From Mesorhizobium plurifarium (lineage in GTDB: Bacteria; Pseudomonadota; Alphaproteobacteria; Rhizobiales; Rhizobiaceae): a stretch of DNA of 64,000 nt. Of the stretch, positions 17,821 to 26,800 are shown one piece after another. The number at the start of each line of letters is the position of its first letter. The stretch's first letter is position 1. The notes below the pieces were generated by a model that did not search any database, was not told the origin of the DNA, and was given only the letters and a program-made list of their open reading frames with translations. Position numbers and translations under genes: made by a program. The DNA is taken from assembly GCA_000824785.1 (NCBI GenBank), contig CCNB01000043.1, positions 1 to 64,000 of the forward strand, in the 5' to 3' direction.

Positions 17821-18382
17821 GCGCCGCGCCGCGATGCATCTGGCCGGCGCGTGGCTCGCCGGGCTGACGCTGGTGTCTGCCTGCGACGTGGCGATGGCCG
17901 GGTCGAGCCTGCCTCCCCTGCCCGCGATGGGCCCAAGCCTGCGCAAGGCGGTCGCCTTCCAAACCAACGAGCAACCCGGCACCATCGTCATCCGCAAAAA
18001 CGAGAAGGCGCTCTATCTGGTGACGGGCCAGGGCAAGGCGCTGCGCTACCAGATCAGCGTCGGCCGCGACGGCTTCGGCTGGACCGGAACGGTCAAGGTC
18101 GCCTCGAAGACCGAATGGCCTGAATGGCGTCCGCCCAAAGAGATGCGCGCGCGCCAGCCGGAACTGCCGGCGATGGTGCCGGCCGGTCCTTACAATCCGC
18201 TCGGCGCCAGGGCGCTTTATCTTTCGCGCGACGGGCGCGACACGCTCTATCGCATCCATGGCACCAACGATCCCAAGGGCGTCGGTTTCGACGGCACGTC
18301 CGGATGCTTCCGGCTGACGAACACCGATGTTATCGATCTCTTCAAGCGCGTCGCGGTGGGCGCAAAGGTGGTGGTTGAATGA
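17807..18382 (+). CDS. L,D-transpeptidase (YkuD domain), exported
   Basis: This 191-residue protein has an N-terminal signal (HLAGAWLAGLTLVSACDVAMA) and a YkuD domain (TIVIRKNEKALYLVTGQGKALRYQISVG). The catalytic motif is HGTND ... GTSGCFRL (His about residue 151, Cys about 166). YkuD enzymes make 3-3 peptidoglycan cross-links or attach proteins to murein, in the periplasm. A Cys in the signal region (VSAC) could be a lipobox. It overlaps cpaE by 14 bp and is overlapped by the next gene by 4 bp, so it appears to be part of the pilus transcript. Confidence 0.88.
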   Translation: MPSARRRAAMHLAGAWLAGLTLVSACDVAMAGSSLPPLPAMGPSLRKAVAFQTNEQPGTIVIRKNEKALYLVTGQGKALRYQISVGRDGFGWTGTVKVASKTEWPEWRPPKEMRARQPELPAMVPAGPYNPLGARALYLSRDGRDTLYRIHGTNDPKGVGFDGTSGCFRLTNTDVIDLFKRVAVGAKVVVE

Positions 18383-18939
18383 CGATGATCAGCGAGCCGG
18401 ACGTTCCGGCAATCGAACTCGGTCACCGGGAAGCCGTTCCGGGAAAGCCCAGCCGAGCCAGGATGATCGGCGTCATCGCGGTGGGTGCCGCGCTTGTCAC
18501 CGCCGTCAACGTGACGGCCGCGGTCTATCTCTATCGCGGTGTCAACGACCTCAAGACGATGGAGGCGCGGCTGGAACAGCTCGGCCAGTTCGAGCAACGC
18601 ATCGGCGCCCGCATCGACACCGTCAACAACGGTTTCCAGAGCCGGTTCGAGACGCTGGACCGCCAGTTGCAGGCGAATTTCGGCCAGATCAACGGCAATA
18701 TCGCCAAGCTGGAGCAAGGCCAGCCCGTCGCCGCCGGCGAACCGGCGCCCGGCGCGACGGAGCCGGCCATGCTCGACACCGCCACCGTGGCGGACGCGTC
18801 CGCAGCCGATGAAAGCGGCGCCGACCCCGCCGCCGCGCAACCTTCGTTCAAGCGCAAGGTCGCGCCTCCCGGCCCCAATCCGTCCTACCAGCGCATCCAG
18901 CAGCCCGACGGCAAGGTCTATTACAAGAAGATCAACTGA
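18379..18939 (+). CDS. membrane-anchored coiled-coil protein of unknown function
   Basis: This 186-residue protein has a cytoplasmic N-terminus, one span (MIGVIAVGAALVTAVNVTAAVYLYRG, about residues 29-54) and a heptad-like segment (LKTMEARLEQLGQFEQRIGARIDTVNNGF ... RQLQANFGQINGNIAKLEQG). An Ala/Pro/Glu linker and a conserved-looking end (PNPSYQRIQQPDGKVYYKKIN) follow. It starts in an ATGA overlap with the transpeptidase. No family is recognised. The context suggests an envelope factor acting with the transpeptidase or the pilus; that is inference only. Confidence 0.75.
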   Translation: MTMISEPDVPAIELGHREAVPGKPSRARMIGVIAVGAALVTAVNVTAAVYLYRGVNDLKTMEARLEQLGQFEQRIGARIDTVNNGFQSRFETLDRQLQANFGQINGNIAKLEQGQPVAAGEPAPGATEPAMLDTATVADASAADESGADPAAAQPSFKRKVAPPGPNPSYQRIQQPDGKVYYKKIN

Positions 18940-18969
18940 TCGCGCGGGCCACCGCCCGGGCCGGATGGT

Positions 18970-19506
18970 TTACAGATCGCGCTGCAGCGCCAGCATACGG
19001 ATCGAGCGGGCTTCGGCGCGAAGCTTTGCCTCGCGCAAGAAAGCGACGTGGCAATAGGCGCAGGCGGCGAGGCCGAGGCACAGCACCAGGCAGTTCTGCA
19101 AGCTTAGGTCGACCATCACCGAGAACTGAAGGCCATGAGGCGTGACGAAGGCGGCAATGGTGCTCGCCGTTTCCGCACTGCTGCTCAGCGCCATCATGAG
19201 CCCAGCAAAAATCATTGCAGCGTGATTGGCGAGGAAGAAACCCCCGGACCATTTCGAACGGCTGGCCATCCAGCAGAGGCCCGCCGTAAAGACAATGATG
19301 GCCGCATCGACGGCCATCGATCCGCCGAAGTAGACATGCACCTGCTGCCAGAACATGGTCGAGAACGGGCGCAGTTCGAGCCAGGCATGCCACACGGCGG
19401 GGCTCGCCGGATAGAAGCCGAGAAGCAGCGCCGCCACCCGCTCCGCCGCCAGCAGAAGCAGCATCAGGGCAGGAAAGGCAAAAAGCAGTATCGGCTTGCG
19501 CATCAT
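18970..19506 (-). CDS. integral membrane protein of unknown function
   Basis: This 178-residue protein has about five spans (ILLFAFPALMLLLLAAERVAALLLGF; AAIIVFTAGLCWM; HAAMIFAGLMMALSSS; LVLCLGLAACAYCHVAF). No family is recognised. I start it at the ATG at 19506, 7 nt after GAGGGG; a longer frame begins 18 codons upstream without a site. It is convergent with the gene ending at 18939, with a GC-rich dyad between them (GGCCACCGCCCGGGCC) but no T-run. Confidence 0.65.
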   Translation of the reverse strand: MMRKPILLFAFPALMLLLLAAERVAALLLGFYPASPAVWHAWLELRPFSTMFWQQVHVYFGGSMAVDAAIIVFTAGLCWMASRSKWSGGFFLANHAAMIFAGLMMALSSSAETASTIAAFVTPHGLQFSVMVDLSLQNCLVLCLGLAACAYCHVAFLREAKLRAEARSIRMLALQRDL

Positions 19507-19709
19507 GTCATCCCCTCGACATCCGATGACCGATTCTAGGCGGCATTGGTTGCGCGACACTTAACGCAACGCCTTGCTTTTCAAGGAATGTCGCTCGTGT
19601 CTAATGTATGATCCGGTTCAACGGTCGGGGTGGCGCCGTGTCGGCGAGAGCTAACGGGTTGGGCTCGGACAGCATCATCGACAGCCGGTCCGATGCCGCG
19701 GAGTGTCGC

Positions 19710-20420
19710 ATGAGCCAGGCGAGCCCGCCCGGTCGGCCGTTGCTGGCGTTCGCGCTCGGCAGCCTCGGGCTGCTCGCAGGCATGGTGCTGATCGTCGAGG
19801 GCGGGCGCCGGCTGCCACCCGACCCGCCTTCGATCGCGCCGGTCCAGGGCGCCGGCGACCCGGAGCCGGCCTCGCCTACCCCGATGCATGACAGTCGACC
19901 GGGCCAGCCGGCGCGCAAGATCGCCGAGGACCTCATCGCGCCGCCACCGCTCGACCCATCCGGGATCGAGCGCATCGAGCCACGCCCTCCGCTCGGCGAA
20001 CTCGGGCTTGCAACGGCGCCACAGACGCCGATGCCGCAGGATTGGCGTGAGACGCTGCTCTTCCGCCCGGTCGCGACCTCCGCGGCGGTCTTCGAAGCCA
20101 TGGGGCGCACGGTCGCCATCAGCGGCACGGTCGACATAGACCCCGACAGGACCTGCACGTTCGACAACACCGCCTGGCCCTGCGGCCAGCGGGCGCGGGC
20201 CGCCTTCAACGCCTGGCTGCGCGGCCGGGCGCTCAAATGCCTGCTGCCGCCGGATGCCGACCGTTTCGCTATCGCCGCGCCCTGCGCCCTCGGCAAGCAG
20301 GATGTCGGCGCCTGGCTGGTTTCCAACGGCTGGGCGATGGCCGCTCCCGCCAGCATTTACGGCAAGGCGGAAGCGGTGGCGAGAAACGCCCGGATGGGCA
20401 TTTTCGGCCCACCGCAATAG
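19710..20420 (+). CDS. membrane-anchored thermonuclease-like protein
   Basis: This 236-residue protein has an N-terminal span (LLAFALGSLGLLAGMVLIVEGG), a Pro-rich linker, and a C-terminal part resembling the staphylococcal-nuclease-like fold (VAISGTVDIDPDRTCTF ... CGQRARAAFNAWLRGRALKC ... VGAWLVSNGWAMAAP ... ARMGIFGPP). The usual catalytic Arg/Glu residues cannot be assigned with confidence, so activity is open. Four cysteines fit an exported domain. I chose the ATG at 19710 with GGAG 6 nt upstream, rather than the ATG at 19608. It is preceded by a divergent membrane-protein gene. Confidence 0.65.
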   Translation: MSQASPPGRPLLAFALGSLGLLAGMVLIVEGGRRLPPDPPSIAPVQGAGDPEPASPTPMHDSRPGQPARKIAEDLIAPPPLDPSGIERIEPRPPLGELGLATAPQTPMPQDWRETLLFRPVATSAAVFEAMGRTVAISGTVDIDPDRTCTFDNTAWPCGQRARAAFNAWLRGRALKCLLPPDADRFAIAAPCALGKQDVGAWLVSNGWAMAAPASIYGKAEAVARNARMGIFGPPQ

Positions 20421-20651
20421 CGCAGCCGCGGGAAAGTCGGCGGGGCGGTTCCGTCTCGAACCTGCGTGAAAGCAGAATGGTCTGGACAGTTCAGCACATC
20501 TAAAAACTGGACCGGTCCAACGGCAGCCTGTGTGCCGGATCCAGCGCTTGCCTTGGAGAAGACGCCGACTTGCATCAAATTGTACGCTTCCCTGACACCG
20601 AAATCGTAACGGACCTCCTGTAAGCCGATGCGTCGAACAGGAGATTGGCCC

Positions 20652-21398
20652 TTGACCACGAAAACACCGACCGCGCCGGCTCAAACGTGGAAGCAGCTCG
20701 TCTTGCTGGCCGTGCTTGGCACCGCCGCCTGCGTCGGCCTTTCGCTCGCGCTGAACTACCTGCTGCTTTTCAGCGACAGCCTGACGCCATTCGGCCGCGG
20801 GGCCGTTACGGCAATCGTCGTGCCGATCGTCATCGGTCTGCCGCTGTTTGCCCTCATCAGCTGGCAGCAGAGCGAGATCCGCCGCTACCGGCAGGAACTC
20901 ACCAGGTCCGGCACCTATGACCAGTTGACCGGCTGCCTGAACGGCAAGGTGTTCACCTCGATGGTCGACAGGAGGACGCAGAGACCGGCCGGTCCGCGCT
21001 CGGGCGCCTTTCTGGTCATCCATCCGGAACATCTGGCATCGATCAACCTGCGTTTCGGCCTCGAATGGGGCGACGAAGCCTTGCGGCTGATCGCATCGGC
21101 CATCCGATCGGCAGTGCGCAAGGACGATCTGATCGGACGGCTCGGAACCTCGATGTTCGGCGTCTTCCTGCCGGGCGCGAGCGAAGAGGACGCCAAGGAC
21201 ATCGGCGAGCGCATTCGCGGCACGGTCGGCGAGATCTATTTCGCGCCGAAAGGCGACAAGGACGTGCTTGCGATCAAAGTCGGCGGCGTAATCTTCGAGC
21301 GTGAGCTGGATTTCGAGGACATGTTCCGTTTCGCGGAGGAAGGCATGGCCGAAGCCCTGGATGAATCCGGTCTTCGGCTGTCGCATGTCACCAACTGA
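20652..21398 (+). CDS. degenerate GGDEF-domain membrane protein
   Basis: Two N-terminal spans (LVLLAVLGTAACVGLSLALNYLLLF; AIVVPIVIGLPLFALISW) precede a GGDEF-like fold (GTYDQLTGCLNGKVFTSMV ... LRFGLEWGDEALRLIASAIRSAVRKDDLIGRLG). Where active diguanylate cyclases have GGDEF, this protein reads GTSMF (about residue 166), so cyclic-di-GMP synthesis is unlikely. It may bind nucleotide or act by protein contact. The TTG at 20652 has AGGAG 9 nt upstream and is my start; an ATG at 20628 in the same frame lacks a site. The gene lies beyond the tad region, so a link to surface attachment is only possible. Confidence 0.75.
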   Translation: MTTKTPTAPAQTWKQLVLLAVLGTAACVGLSLALNYLLLFSDSLTPFGRGAVTAIVVPIVIGLPLFALISWQQSEIRRYRQELTRSGTYDQLTGCLNGKVFTSMVDRRTQRPAGPRSGAFLVIHPEHLASINLRFGLEWGDEALRLIASAIRSAVRKDDLIGRLGTSMFGVFLPGASEEDAKDIGERIRGTVGEIYFAPKGDKDVLAIKVGGVIFERELDFEDMFRFAEEGMAEALDESGLRLSHVTN

Positions 21399-21482
21399 GC
21401 CGGCGAACGGGACCCAATGACCTGCGCGAGCGACAACGCCGCGGCGCATCGTTCTTCAAAAGCAGGCCTGGCCGTTTATGCC

Positions 21483-22940
21483 TCAGATACCGCCCATGCA
21501 GAGATACTTCATCTCGAGGTAGTCCTCGAGGCCGTGCCGGGACCCCTCCCGCCCGATGCCTGACTGCTTGACCCCGCCGAAAGGCGCGGCCTCCGAGGAC
21601 ATGCGTCCGGTGTTGATACCCACCATGCCATATTCGAGGGCCTCCGCCACACGCCAGACCCGCTTCAGGTTGGAGGCATAAAAATAGGCGGCGAGACCAT
21701 AGATCGTGTCGTTGGCCTCACGCACGACCTGATCCGCATCCTCGAAGCGGATGACGGGGGCCAACGGCCCGAATGTCTCCTCCTGCGCCACCGTCATGGC
21801 GCTGGAGATATCGGTAAGGACCGTCGGATGGAAAAAAGTGCCGCCCGCGCCAATCCTACCTCCGCCGCAGCGGATCGCGCCGCCTTTTCCCACGGCATCG
21901 GCGATGTGGGATTCGATCTTGGCCAAGGCGTGGCCGTCGATCAGCGGGCCGATGGCGACGCCCGGATCGAAACCGTCACCGACCCGAAGCTGGCGAACCC
22001 GTTCGACGAATTTATCGACGAACTCGTCATGAACGCCCGACTGCACGTAGAGGCGGTTGGCGGAAACGCAGGTCTGACCGGCATTGCGGAACTTCGCCTG
22101 GATCGCCCCGTCCACGGCAGCGTCGATGTCAGCGTCGTCGAAGACGATGAAAGGCGCGTTGCCGCCCAGCTCTAGGCTGACCTTCTTGATCTGGTCCGAG
22201 CACTGGCGCATGAGCAGGCGCCCGACTTCGGTCGATCCGGTGAAGCTGATCTTGCGCACCTTGGGATTGTGGCAGAGCTCACGTCCCACAGCGGCGCCCT
22301 CGGAGGCGTAGACAAGGTTCACCACACCGTCGGGAAAACCGGCCTCGGCGGCGAGCGCGAACATGGCGCCTGCGACAAGCGGCGTCTGCTCGGCAGGCTT
22401 CAGCACGATCGCGCAACCCGCCGCCAGCGCCGGCGAGATCTTGCGCGCCACCATCGATGCGGGAAAATTCCACGGCGTGATCGTGCCGACGACGCCGATG
22501 GGCTGCTTGATCACCAGCATGCGACGGTCCGTCGAGGGTGCAGAAATCGTCTCGCCATAGATACGATTGGCCTCTTCGGCGTACCATTGCAGATAAGCGG
22601 CCGCATGCGAGACTTCCGATCTGGCTTCGGCAAGCGGCTTGCCCATCTCGGCGGTGAGAATTGCGGCAAGGTCGTCGGTATGGGTGACGATCAGCTGGTG
22701 CCACTGCCACAGCATTTCGCTGCGCTCCCGAGCGGTCAGCGCCGCCCATTCGGCCTGGGCGGCATAGGCCTTGTCGATCGCCGCGCGCGTCTCCTCCACG
22801 CCCATGTCGGGAAGTTCCGCCAACAGCTCGCCGGTCGATGGATTGAAGACCTCAAAGGTGCGTCCGCCAGCCGGCGCGCCCAGCGCCGGCACACGGTCGA
22901 TCGCGCCGAACAGGTCGGGGGATTTCAAATGGCGGGTCAT
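21483..22940 (-). CDS. gabD: NAD(P)-dependent succinate-semialdehyde dehydrogenase
   Basis: This 485-residue aldehyde dehydrogenase matches GabD in length. Motifs in order: TPWNFPASMVARKISPALAAGC, the Rossmann FTGSTEVGRLLM, the catalytic Glu in LELGGNAPFIVFDDADID and the catalytic Cys in NAGQTCVSANRLYVQ. The C-terminal GREGSRHGLEDYLEMKYLCMGG is typical of GabD. It oxidises succinate semialdehyde to succinate in GABA degradation. I start at the ATG at 22940; a TTG six codons upstream is possible. The gene is the last resident gene before the tRNA-Thr island. Confidence 0.9.
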   Translation of the reverse strand: MTRHLKSPDLFGAIDRVPALGAPAGGRTFEVFNPSTGELLAELPDMGVEETRAAIDKAYAAQAEWAALTARERSEMLWQWHQLIVTHTDDLAAILTAEMGKPLAEARSEVSHAAAYLQWYAEEANRIYGETISAPSTDRRMLVIKQPIGVVGTITPWNFPASMVARKISPALAAGCAIVLKPAEQTPLVAGAMFALAAEAGFPDGVVNLVYASEGAAVGRELCHNPKVRKISFTGSTEVGRLLMRQCSDQIKKVSLELGGNAPFIVFDDADIDAAVDGAIQAKFRNAGQTCVSANRLYVQSGVHDEFVDKFVERVRQLRVGDGFDPGVAIGPLIDGHALAKIESHIADAVGKGGAIRCGGGRIGAGGTFFHPTVLTDISSAMTVAQEETFGPLAPVIRFEDADQVVREANDTIYGLAAYFYASNLKRVWRVAEALEYGMVGINTGRMSSEAAPFGGVKQSGIGREGSRHGLEDYLEMKYLCMGGI

Positions 22941-23111
22941 CGGCAGGCGCAGGGGCAATACCGCTTTCCTTCTCGTCAGGCTGGCCTATCGGAAACACCA
23001 CCATGTATTGCGCAGGCGCCGGTTTCATAGGGCCTGGGAAGGATGGCGGTAGACCCACCCTGCGTCCTCGACGTGCATCGGGTGCGGCGCGGCTGAGATC
23101 GCGTTGGGAAA

Positions 23112-23139
23112 GCTGGTGCTGCGAGAGAGGATTGAACTC
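23112..23139. repeat. left attachment site (28-bp tRNA-Thr 3' duplicate)
   Basis: All 28 bases are identical to 37075-37102, beginning GCTGGTGCTGCGAGAG and covering the CCA end, acceptor strand and part of the T-arm of the tRNA. The match stops abruptly on both sides. It is not part of a tRNA here: the anticodon and D arms are absent. Confidence 0.9.
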
Positions 23140-23302
23140 GCCCAGAGTGTCGCCAACTACTTGAATTTCATAGCATTTTTTTGCAGCCAACTGCGGATTG
23201 TGTACCACCTGCGTGTCTTGCAAGCAACCCCTTTTGCCCCACGTTTGATCTCTAAACTTGACGGCCCGTTAGGGAAAGTGTGCAACATTGCTTGGGGGAG
23301 CA

Positions 23303-26300
23303 ATGAGCGGCACATCCAACTTCATCTTTCTGGCGGCTCACGATCAGCGTCTTGTGGCGTTGGGCAGGCTTGCCGAACGTTACTTCCGCGACGATCCCTC
23401 CACCGCCATCGTCAAGCTGCGCCAGTTCGCCGAGCTGATGGCCAAGCTGATTGCCGCCCGTAGTGCCGCCTATCGCGACGAGCGCGAAACGTTCGAGCAA
23501 ACGCTTCAGCGCCTGCACTACGACCGGATCATTCCGAAGGAGGTCGCCGATCTATTTCACACGCTGCGCAAGGCGGGAAACACCGCCGTGCATGAAGCTG
23601 CGGGGGATCACGGGCATGCGCTGACCGCGTTGAAGAATGCCCGATCCCTCGGCGTCTGGTTCCACCGCACCTATGGCAGGCAGCCTACCTTCAATCCCGG
23701 TGCGTTCGTTCCGCCACCCGAGCCTGAAGATGCAACGGCGCCGCTGCAGGAAGAGATCGAGGCGCTACGCCGCAAGATCGCCGAGAGCGAGGTCGCCGTG
23801 CTGGCAGCTCGTCGTGAGGCGGAAGAACAGGTCCACGTCCGTGGAACACTGGAAGAGCGGCTGAAGCGCGAGGCCGAGGAACGGGCGACATGGGAGCAGC
23901 TTGCGCAGGAGACCGAGGCCGAGAAATCGGAGCTTGCCGCCATGCTTGCCAGCCTCCAGGCCGGAGCCGTGACGCCGCAACATCACGGGCTCAGCGAGGC
24001 ACCTGCATCTTGGCAGGCATTCGACCCGGATGGCGAGGCCGAGAAGATCGAGATCGCCGCCAAGCTCGCCAGTCTCCAACAGGCGGCTGAAGCCGAGCCT
24101 CGCGACACAATCATGAAGTTGATCACGGGCGGAGAGGAAGCCGCCGCGAAGATCGAACTTGACGAGAGCCAAACCCGCGCACTCATCGACCAACAGCTTC
24201 GTGATCGTGGCTGGGAAGCAGACACAAAGGCCTTACGGCATAGTGCCGGCGTCCGCCCTGCCAAGGGCCGCAACACGGCGATTGCCGAGTGGCCGACCGC
24301 CAGCGGCCCGGCGGATTACGCTCTGTTCGTCGGCACGACCTTGGTAGGCGTGGTAGAGGCCAAGCGCCAACGAAAGAATGTGTCGGCAGCCATCGACCAG
24401 GCTGAACGCTACTCATCCGGGATTAGCCGCAGTGGCGACTTCGTTCTGGCGGGCGGGCCATGGGGCGAGCATCACGTGCCTTTCGTCTTTGCCGCGAATG
24501 GGCGCTCGTACTTGAAGCAGATCGAAACCGCGAGCGGCATCTGGTTCCGCGACACGAGGCGCAGCGCCAATCACCGGCGCGCCCTTGTGGACTGGCTAAC
24601 GCCGGAGGGCTTGGCGGGGCTTCTGGAGGTCGATCAGGATGCAGCCACCGCCGCCCTGAAGACCGAGCCGTTCGAGTTCGGCTTCCCGCTCCGGCCCTAT
24701 CAGGAAGGGGCCATCCGGGCCGTAGAGACTGCCTTGGCGGCCGAGCAGCGTTCGATGCTGGTGGCGATGGCGACCGGAACCGGCAAGACCAAGCTCGCCA
24801 TTGCTCTGCTCTACCGCCTGCTGTCGGCAAAGCGGTTTCGTCGCATCTGCTTTGTCGTCGACCGGAGCGCGCTCGGGCACCAAATCGAGGGTGAGTTCTC
24901 AACCACCAAGGTTGTCTCTGGCAAGACCTTCGCCGAAATCTTCGGCCTGAAGGGCTTGGACGACGTGGTGCCGGAGGTCGAAACCAAGGTCCACATCTGC
25001 ACCATTCAGGGGCTCGTCAAACGCGTGCTGTTCGCCGAGACCTCCGAAGCCCCGCCGGTCGACCAGTACGACCTGATGGTCATCGACGAGTGCCACCGCG
25101 GCTACCTTCTCGACCGGGAGATGTCGGACGCGGAGCTGAGCTTCCGAGGTCAGGATGACTACATCTCGAAGTACCGGCGCGTGTTGGAATACTTCGACGC
25201 GGTGAAGATCGGACTGACCGCAACGCCCGCACTGCACACCACCGACATCTTCGGCGATCCGATCTTCCGTTACTCATACCGCGACGCTGTGATCGACGGC
25301 TACCTGATCGACCACGAGCCGCCAGTCCGCATAGAGACGGCCTTGGCTCGGGCAGGGATCACGTTCCAGAAGGACGAGCAGCTCGACCTCCTGAACACTC
25401 AAACCGGCGAGATCGACCTTGCCCACGCCCCCGACGAAATCCGCTTCGAGGTCGACCAGTTCAACAAGCAGGTGATCACGCCGGAGTTCAACCGCGTCGT
25501 TGCCGAGGAGCTGGCGCGGCACATCGACCCGGCGCTTCCGGGCAAGACACTGATCTTCGCAGCCACCGACGCGCATGCCGACATTGTCGTGGACGCCATC
25601 AAGAAGGCGTTTGCCGAAGCCTACGGCGAGATCGACGACACCTCGGTGAAGAAGATCACTGGCAGCGTTGACAAGGTGCAAAACCTCATTCGCTCGTTCC
25701 GCAACGACGCCGATCCGCAGATCGTGGTGACAGTCGACCTGCTCACCACCGGCATCGACGTGCCGAAGATCACCAATCTGGTCTTCCTACGCCGGGTCAA
25801 CAGCCGCATTCTCTACGAGCAGATGATCGGTCGGGCGACACGCCAATGCCCCGAGATCGGCAAGGACGTATTCCGCATCTTCGACGCCGTCGATCTCTAT
25901 CCGCATCTCCAGGACCTCACCGACATGAAGCCGGTCGTGGTCAATCCCTCGATCACTTTCGAGCAACTCGTGCGCGAACTGGTCGACGCAACCGAAGACG
26001 CCCATCGCGAGACGATCCGCGAGCAGCTTATAGTGAAGCTGCGCCGTCGCCTGAAGAGGCTGCCTGAGGATGCCCGGCAACGGTTCGAGGCAGTTGCGGG
26101 CGAGACGCCGGAGGCAATGTTGAGGCGGCTGTTGGCTGGCGATGCTCCGGCCTTGGCGGCATGGCTGAAGGATCGTTCCGCCGTTGGTCCGATCCTGGAC
26201 TGGCAAGTCGATGGCGACAACCCGCGTTTCGTCCCGATCTCGCACCATGCGGATGAGGTCGTGGCCGTCACCCGTGGCTATGGGGCGGCAACGAAGCCGC

Positions 26301-26800
26301 AAGACTTCCTCGATAGCTTCTCGGCCTTCGTTCAAGGCAACGTCAACACCATCGCTGCCCTGAAGCTGGTCGTGACGCGACCGCGCGATCTGACCCGCGC
26401 CGACTTGAAGGAGCTTCGTCTCGCGCTCGACCGCAATGGCTATTCCGAGGCCAATCTGCGCCGGGCATGGGCGGACGCGACGAACGAGGAGATCGCAGCC
26501 TCCATCATCGGTTTCGTCCGTCAGGCCGCGATAGGTGACCCGCTGAAGCCCTATGCCGACCGGGTGCGAGCCGCCATGCGGACCATCATGGCGAACCACC
26601 AATGGACGGAGCCGCAGAAGCGGTGGCTGAAGCGCATTGGCGAACAGATCGAGAAAGAGGTCATCGTCGACCGCGAGGCCATCGACAAGGAGCCGTTTAT
26701 CGCCGATGGAGGGTTCAATCGGCTGAACAAGGTGTTCGGCGGCGGGCTCGAAATCCTGCTTGCCGAGATCAACGAAGAGATGTGGAAGAAGACCGCCTGA
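23303..26800 (+). CDS. hsdR: type I restriction endonuclease, R subunit
   Basis: This 1165-residue protein starts with a DUF4145-like helical region (FIFLAAHDQRLVALGRLAERYF ... LRKAGNTAVHE) and a long coiled coil (about residues 150-290). An HSDR nuclease domain follows (DYALFVGTTLVGVVEAKRQ, with the PD-ExK-type Glu-Ala-Lys near 351). The SF2 translocase has MATGTGKT (about 490), DECH (about 594), LTATP and GIDVPKITNLVFLRRVNSRILYEQMIGRATR. It translocates and cuts DNA unmodified by HsdM/HsdS. The ATG at 23303 follows GGGGGAG; the frame extends five codons further upstream. Its stop overlaps the hsdM start by one base. Confidence 0.93.
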   Translation: MSGTSNFIFLAAHDQRLVALGRLAERYFRDDPSTAIVKLRQFAELMAKLIAARSAAYRDERETFEQTLQRLHYDRIIPKEVADLFHTLRKAGNTAVHEAAGDHGHALTALKNARSLGVWFHRTYGRQPTFNPGAFVPPPEPEDATAPLQEEIEALRRKIAESEVAVLAARREAEEQVHVRGTLEERLKREAEERATWEQLAQETEAEKSELAAMLASLQAGAVTPQHHGLSEAPASWQAFDPDGEAEKIEIAAKLASLQQAAEAEPRDTIMKLITGGEEAAAKIELDESQTRALIDQQLRDRGWEADTKALRHSAGVRPAKGRNTAIAEWPTASGPADYALFVGTTLVGVVEAKRQRKNVSAAIDQAERYSSGISRSGDFVLAGGPWGEHHVPFVFAANGRSYLKQIETASGIWFRDTRRSANHRRALVDWLTPEGLAGLLEVDQDAATAALKTEPFEFGFPLRPYQEGAIRAVETALAAEQRSMLVAMATGTGKTKLAIALLYRLLSAKRFRRICFVVDRSALGHQIEGEFSTTKVVSGKTFAEIFGLKGLDDVVPEVETKVHICTIQGLVKRVLFAETSEAPPVDQYDLMVIDECHRGYLLDREMSDAELSFRGQDDYISKYRRVLEYFDAVKIGLTATPALHTTDIFGDPIFRYSYRDAVIDGYLIDHEPPVRIETALARAGITFQKDEQLDLLNTQTGEIDLAHAPDEIRFEVDQFNKQVITPEFNRVVAEELARHIDPALPGKTLIFAATDAHADIVVDAIKKAFAEAYGEIDDTSVKKITGSVDKVQNLIRSFRNDADPQIVVTVDLLTTGIDVPKITNLVFLRRVNSRILYEQMIGRATRQCPEIGKDVFRIFDAVDLYPHLQDLTDMKPVVVNPSITFEQLVRELVDATEDAHRETIREQLIVKLRRRLKRLPEDARQRFEAVAGETPEAMLRRLLAGDAPALAAWLKDRSAVGPILDWQVDGDNPRFVPISHHADEVVAVTRGYGAATKPQDFLDSFSAFVQGNVNTIAALKLVVTRPRDLTRADLKELRLALDRNGYSEANLRRAWADATNEEIAASIIGFVRQAAIGDPLKPYADRVRAAMRTIMANHQWTEPQKRWLKRIGEQIEKEVIVDREAIDKEPFIADGGFNRLNKVFGGGLEILLAEINEEMWKKTA

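Noticed and set aside
23114..23139. A second tRNA gene
   Set aside because: Only the 3' part is present; D and anticodon arms are missing. It is the left attachment site.
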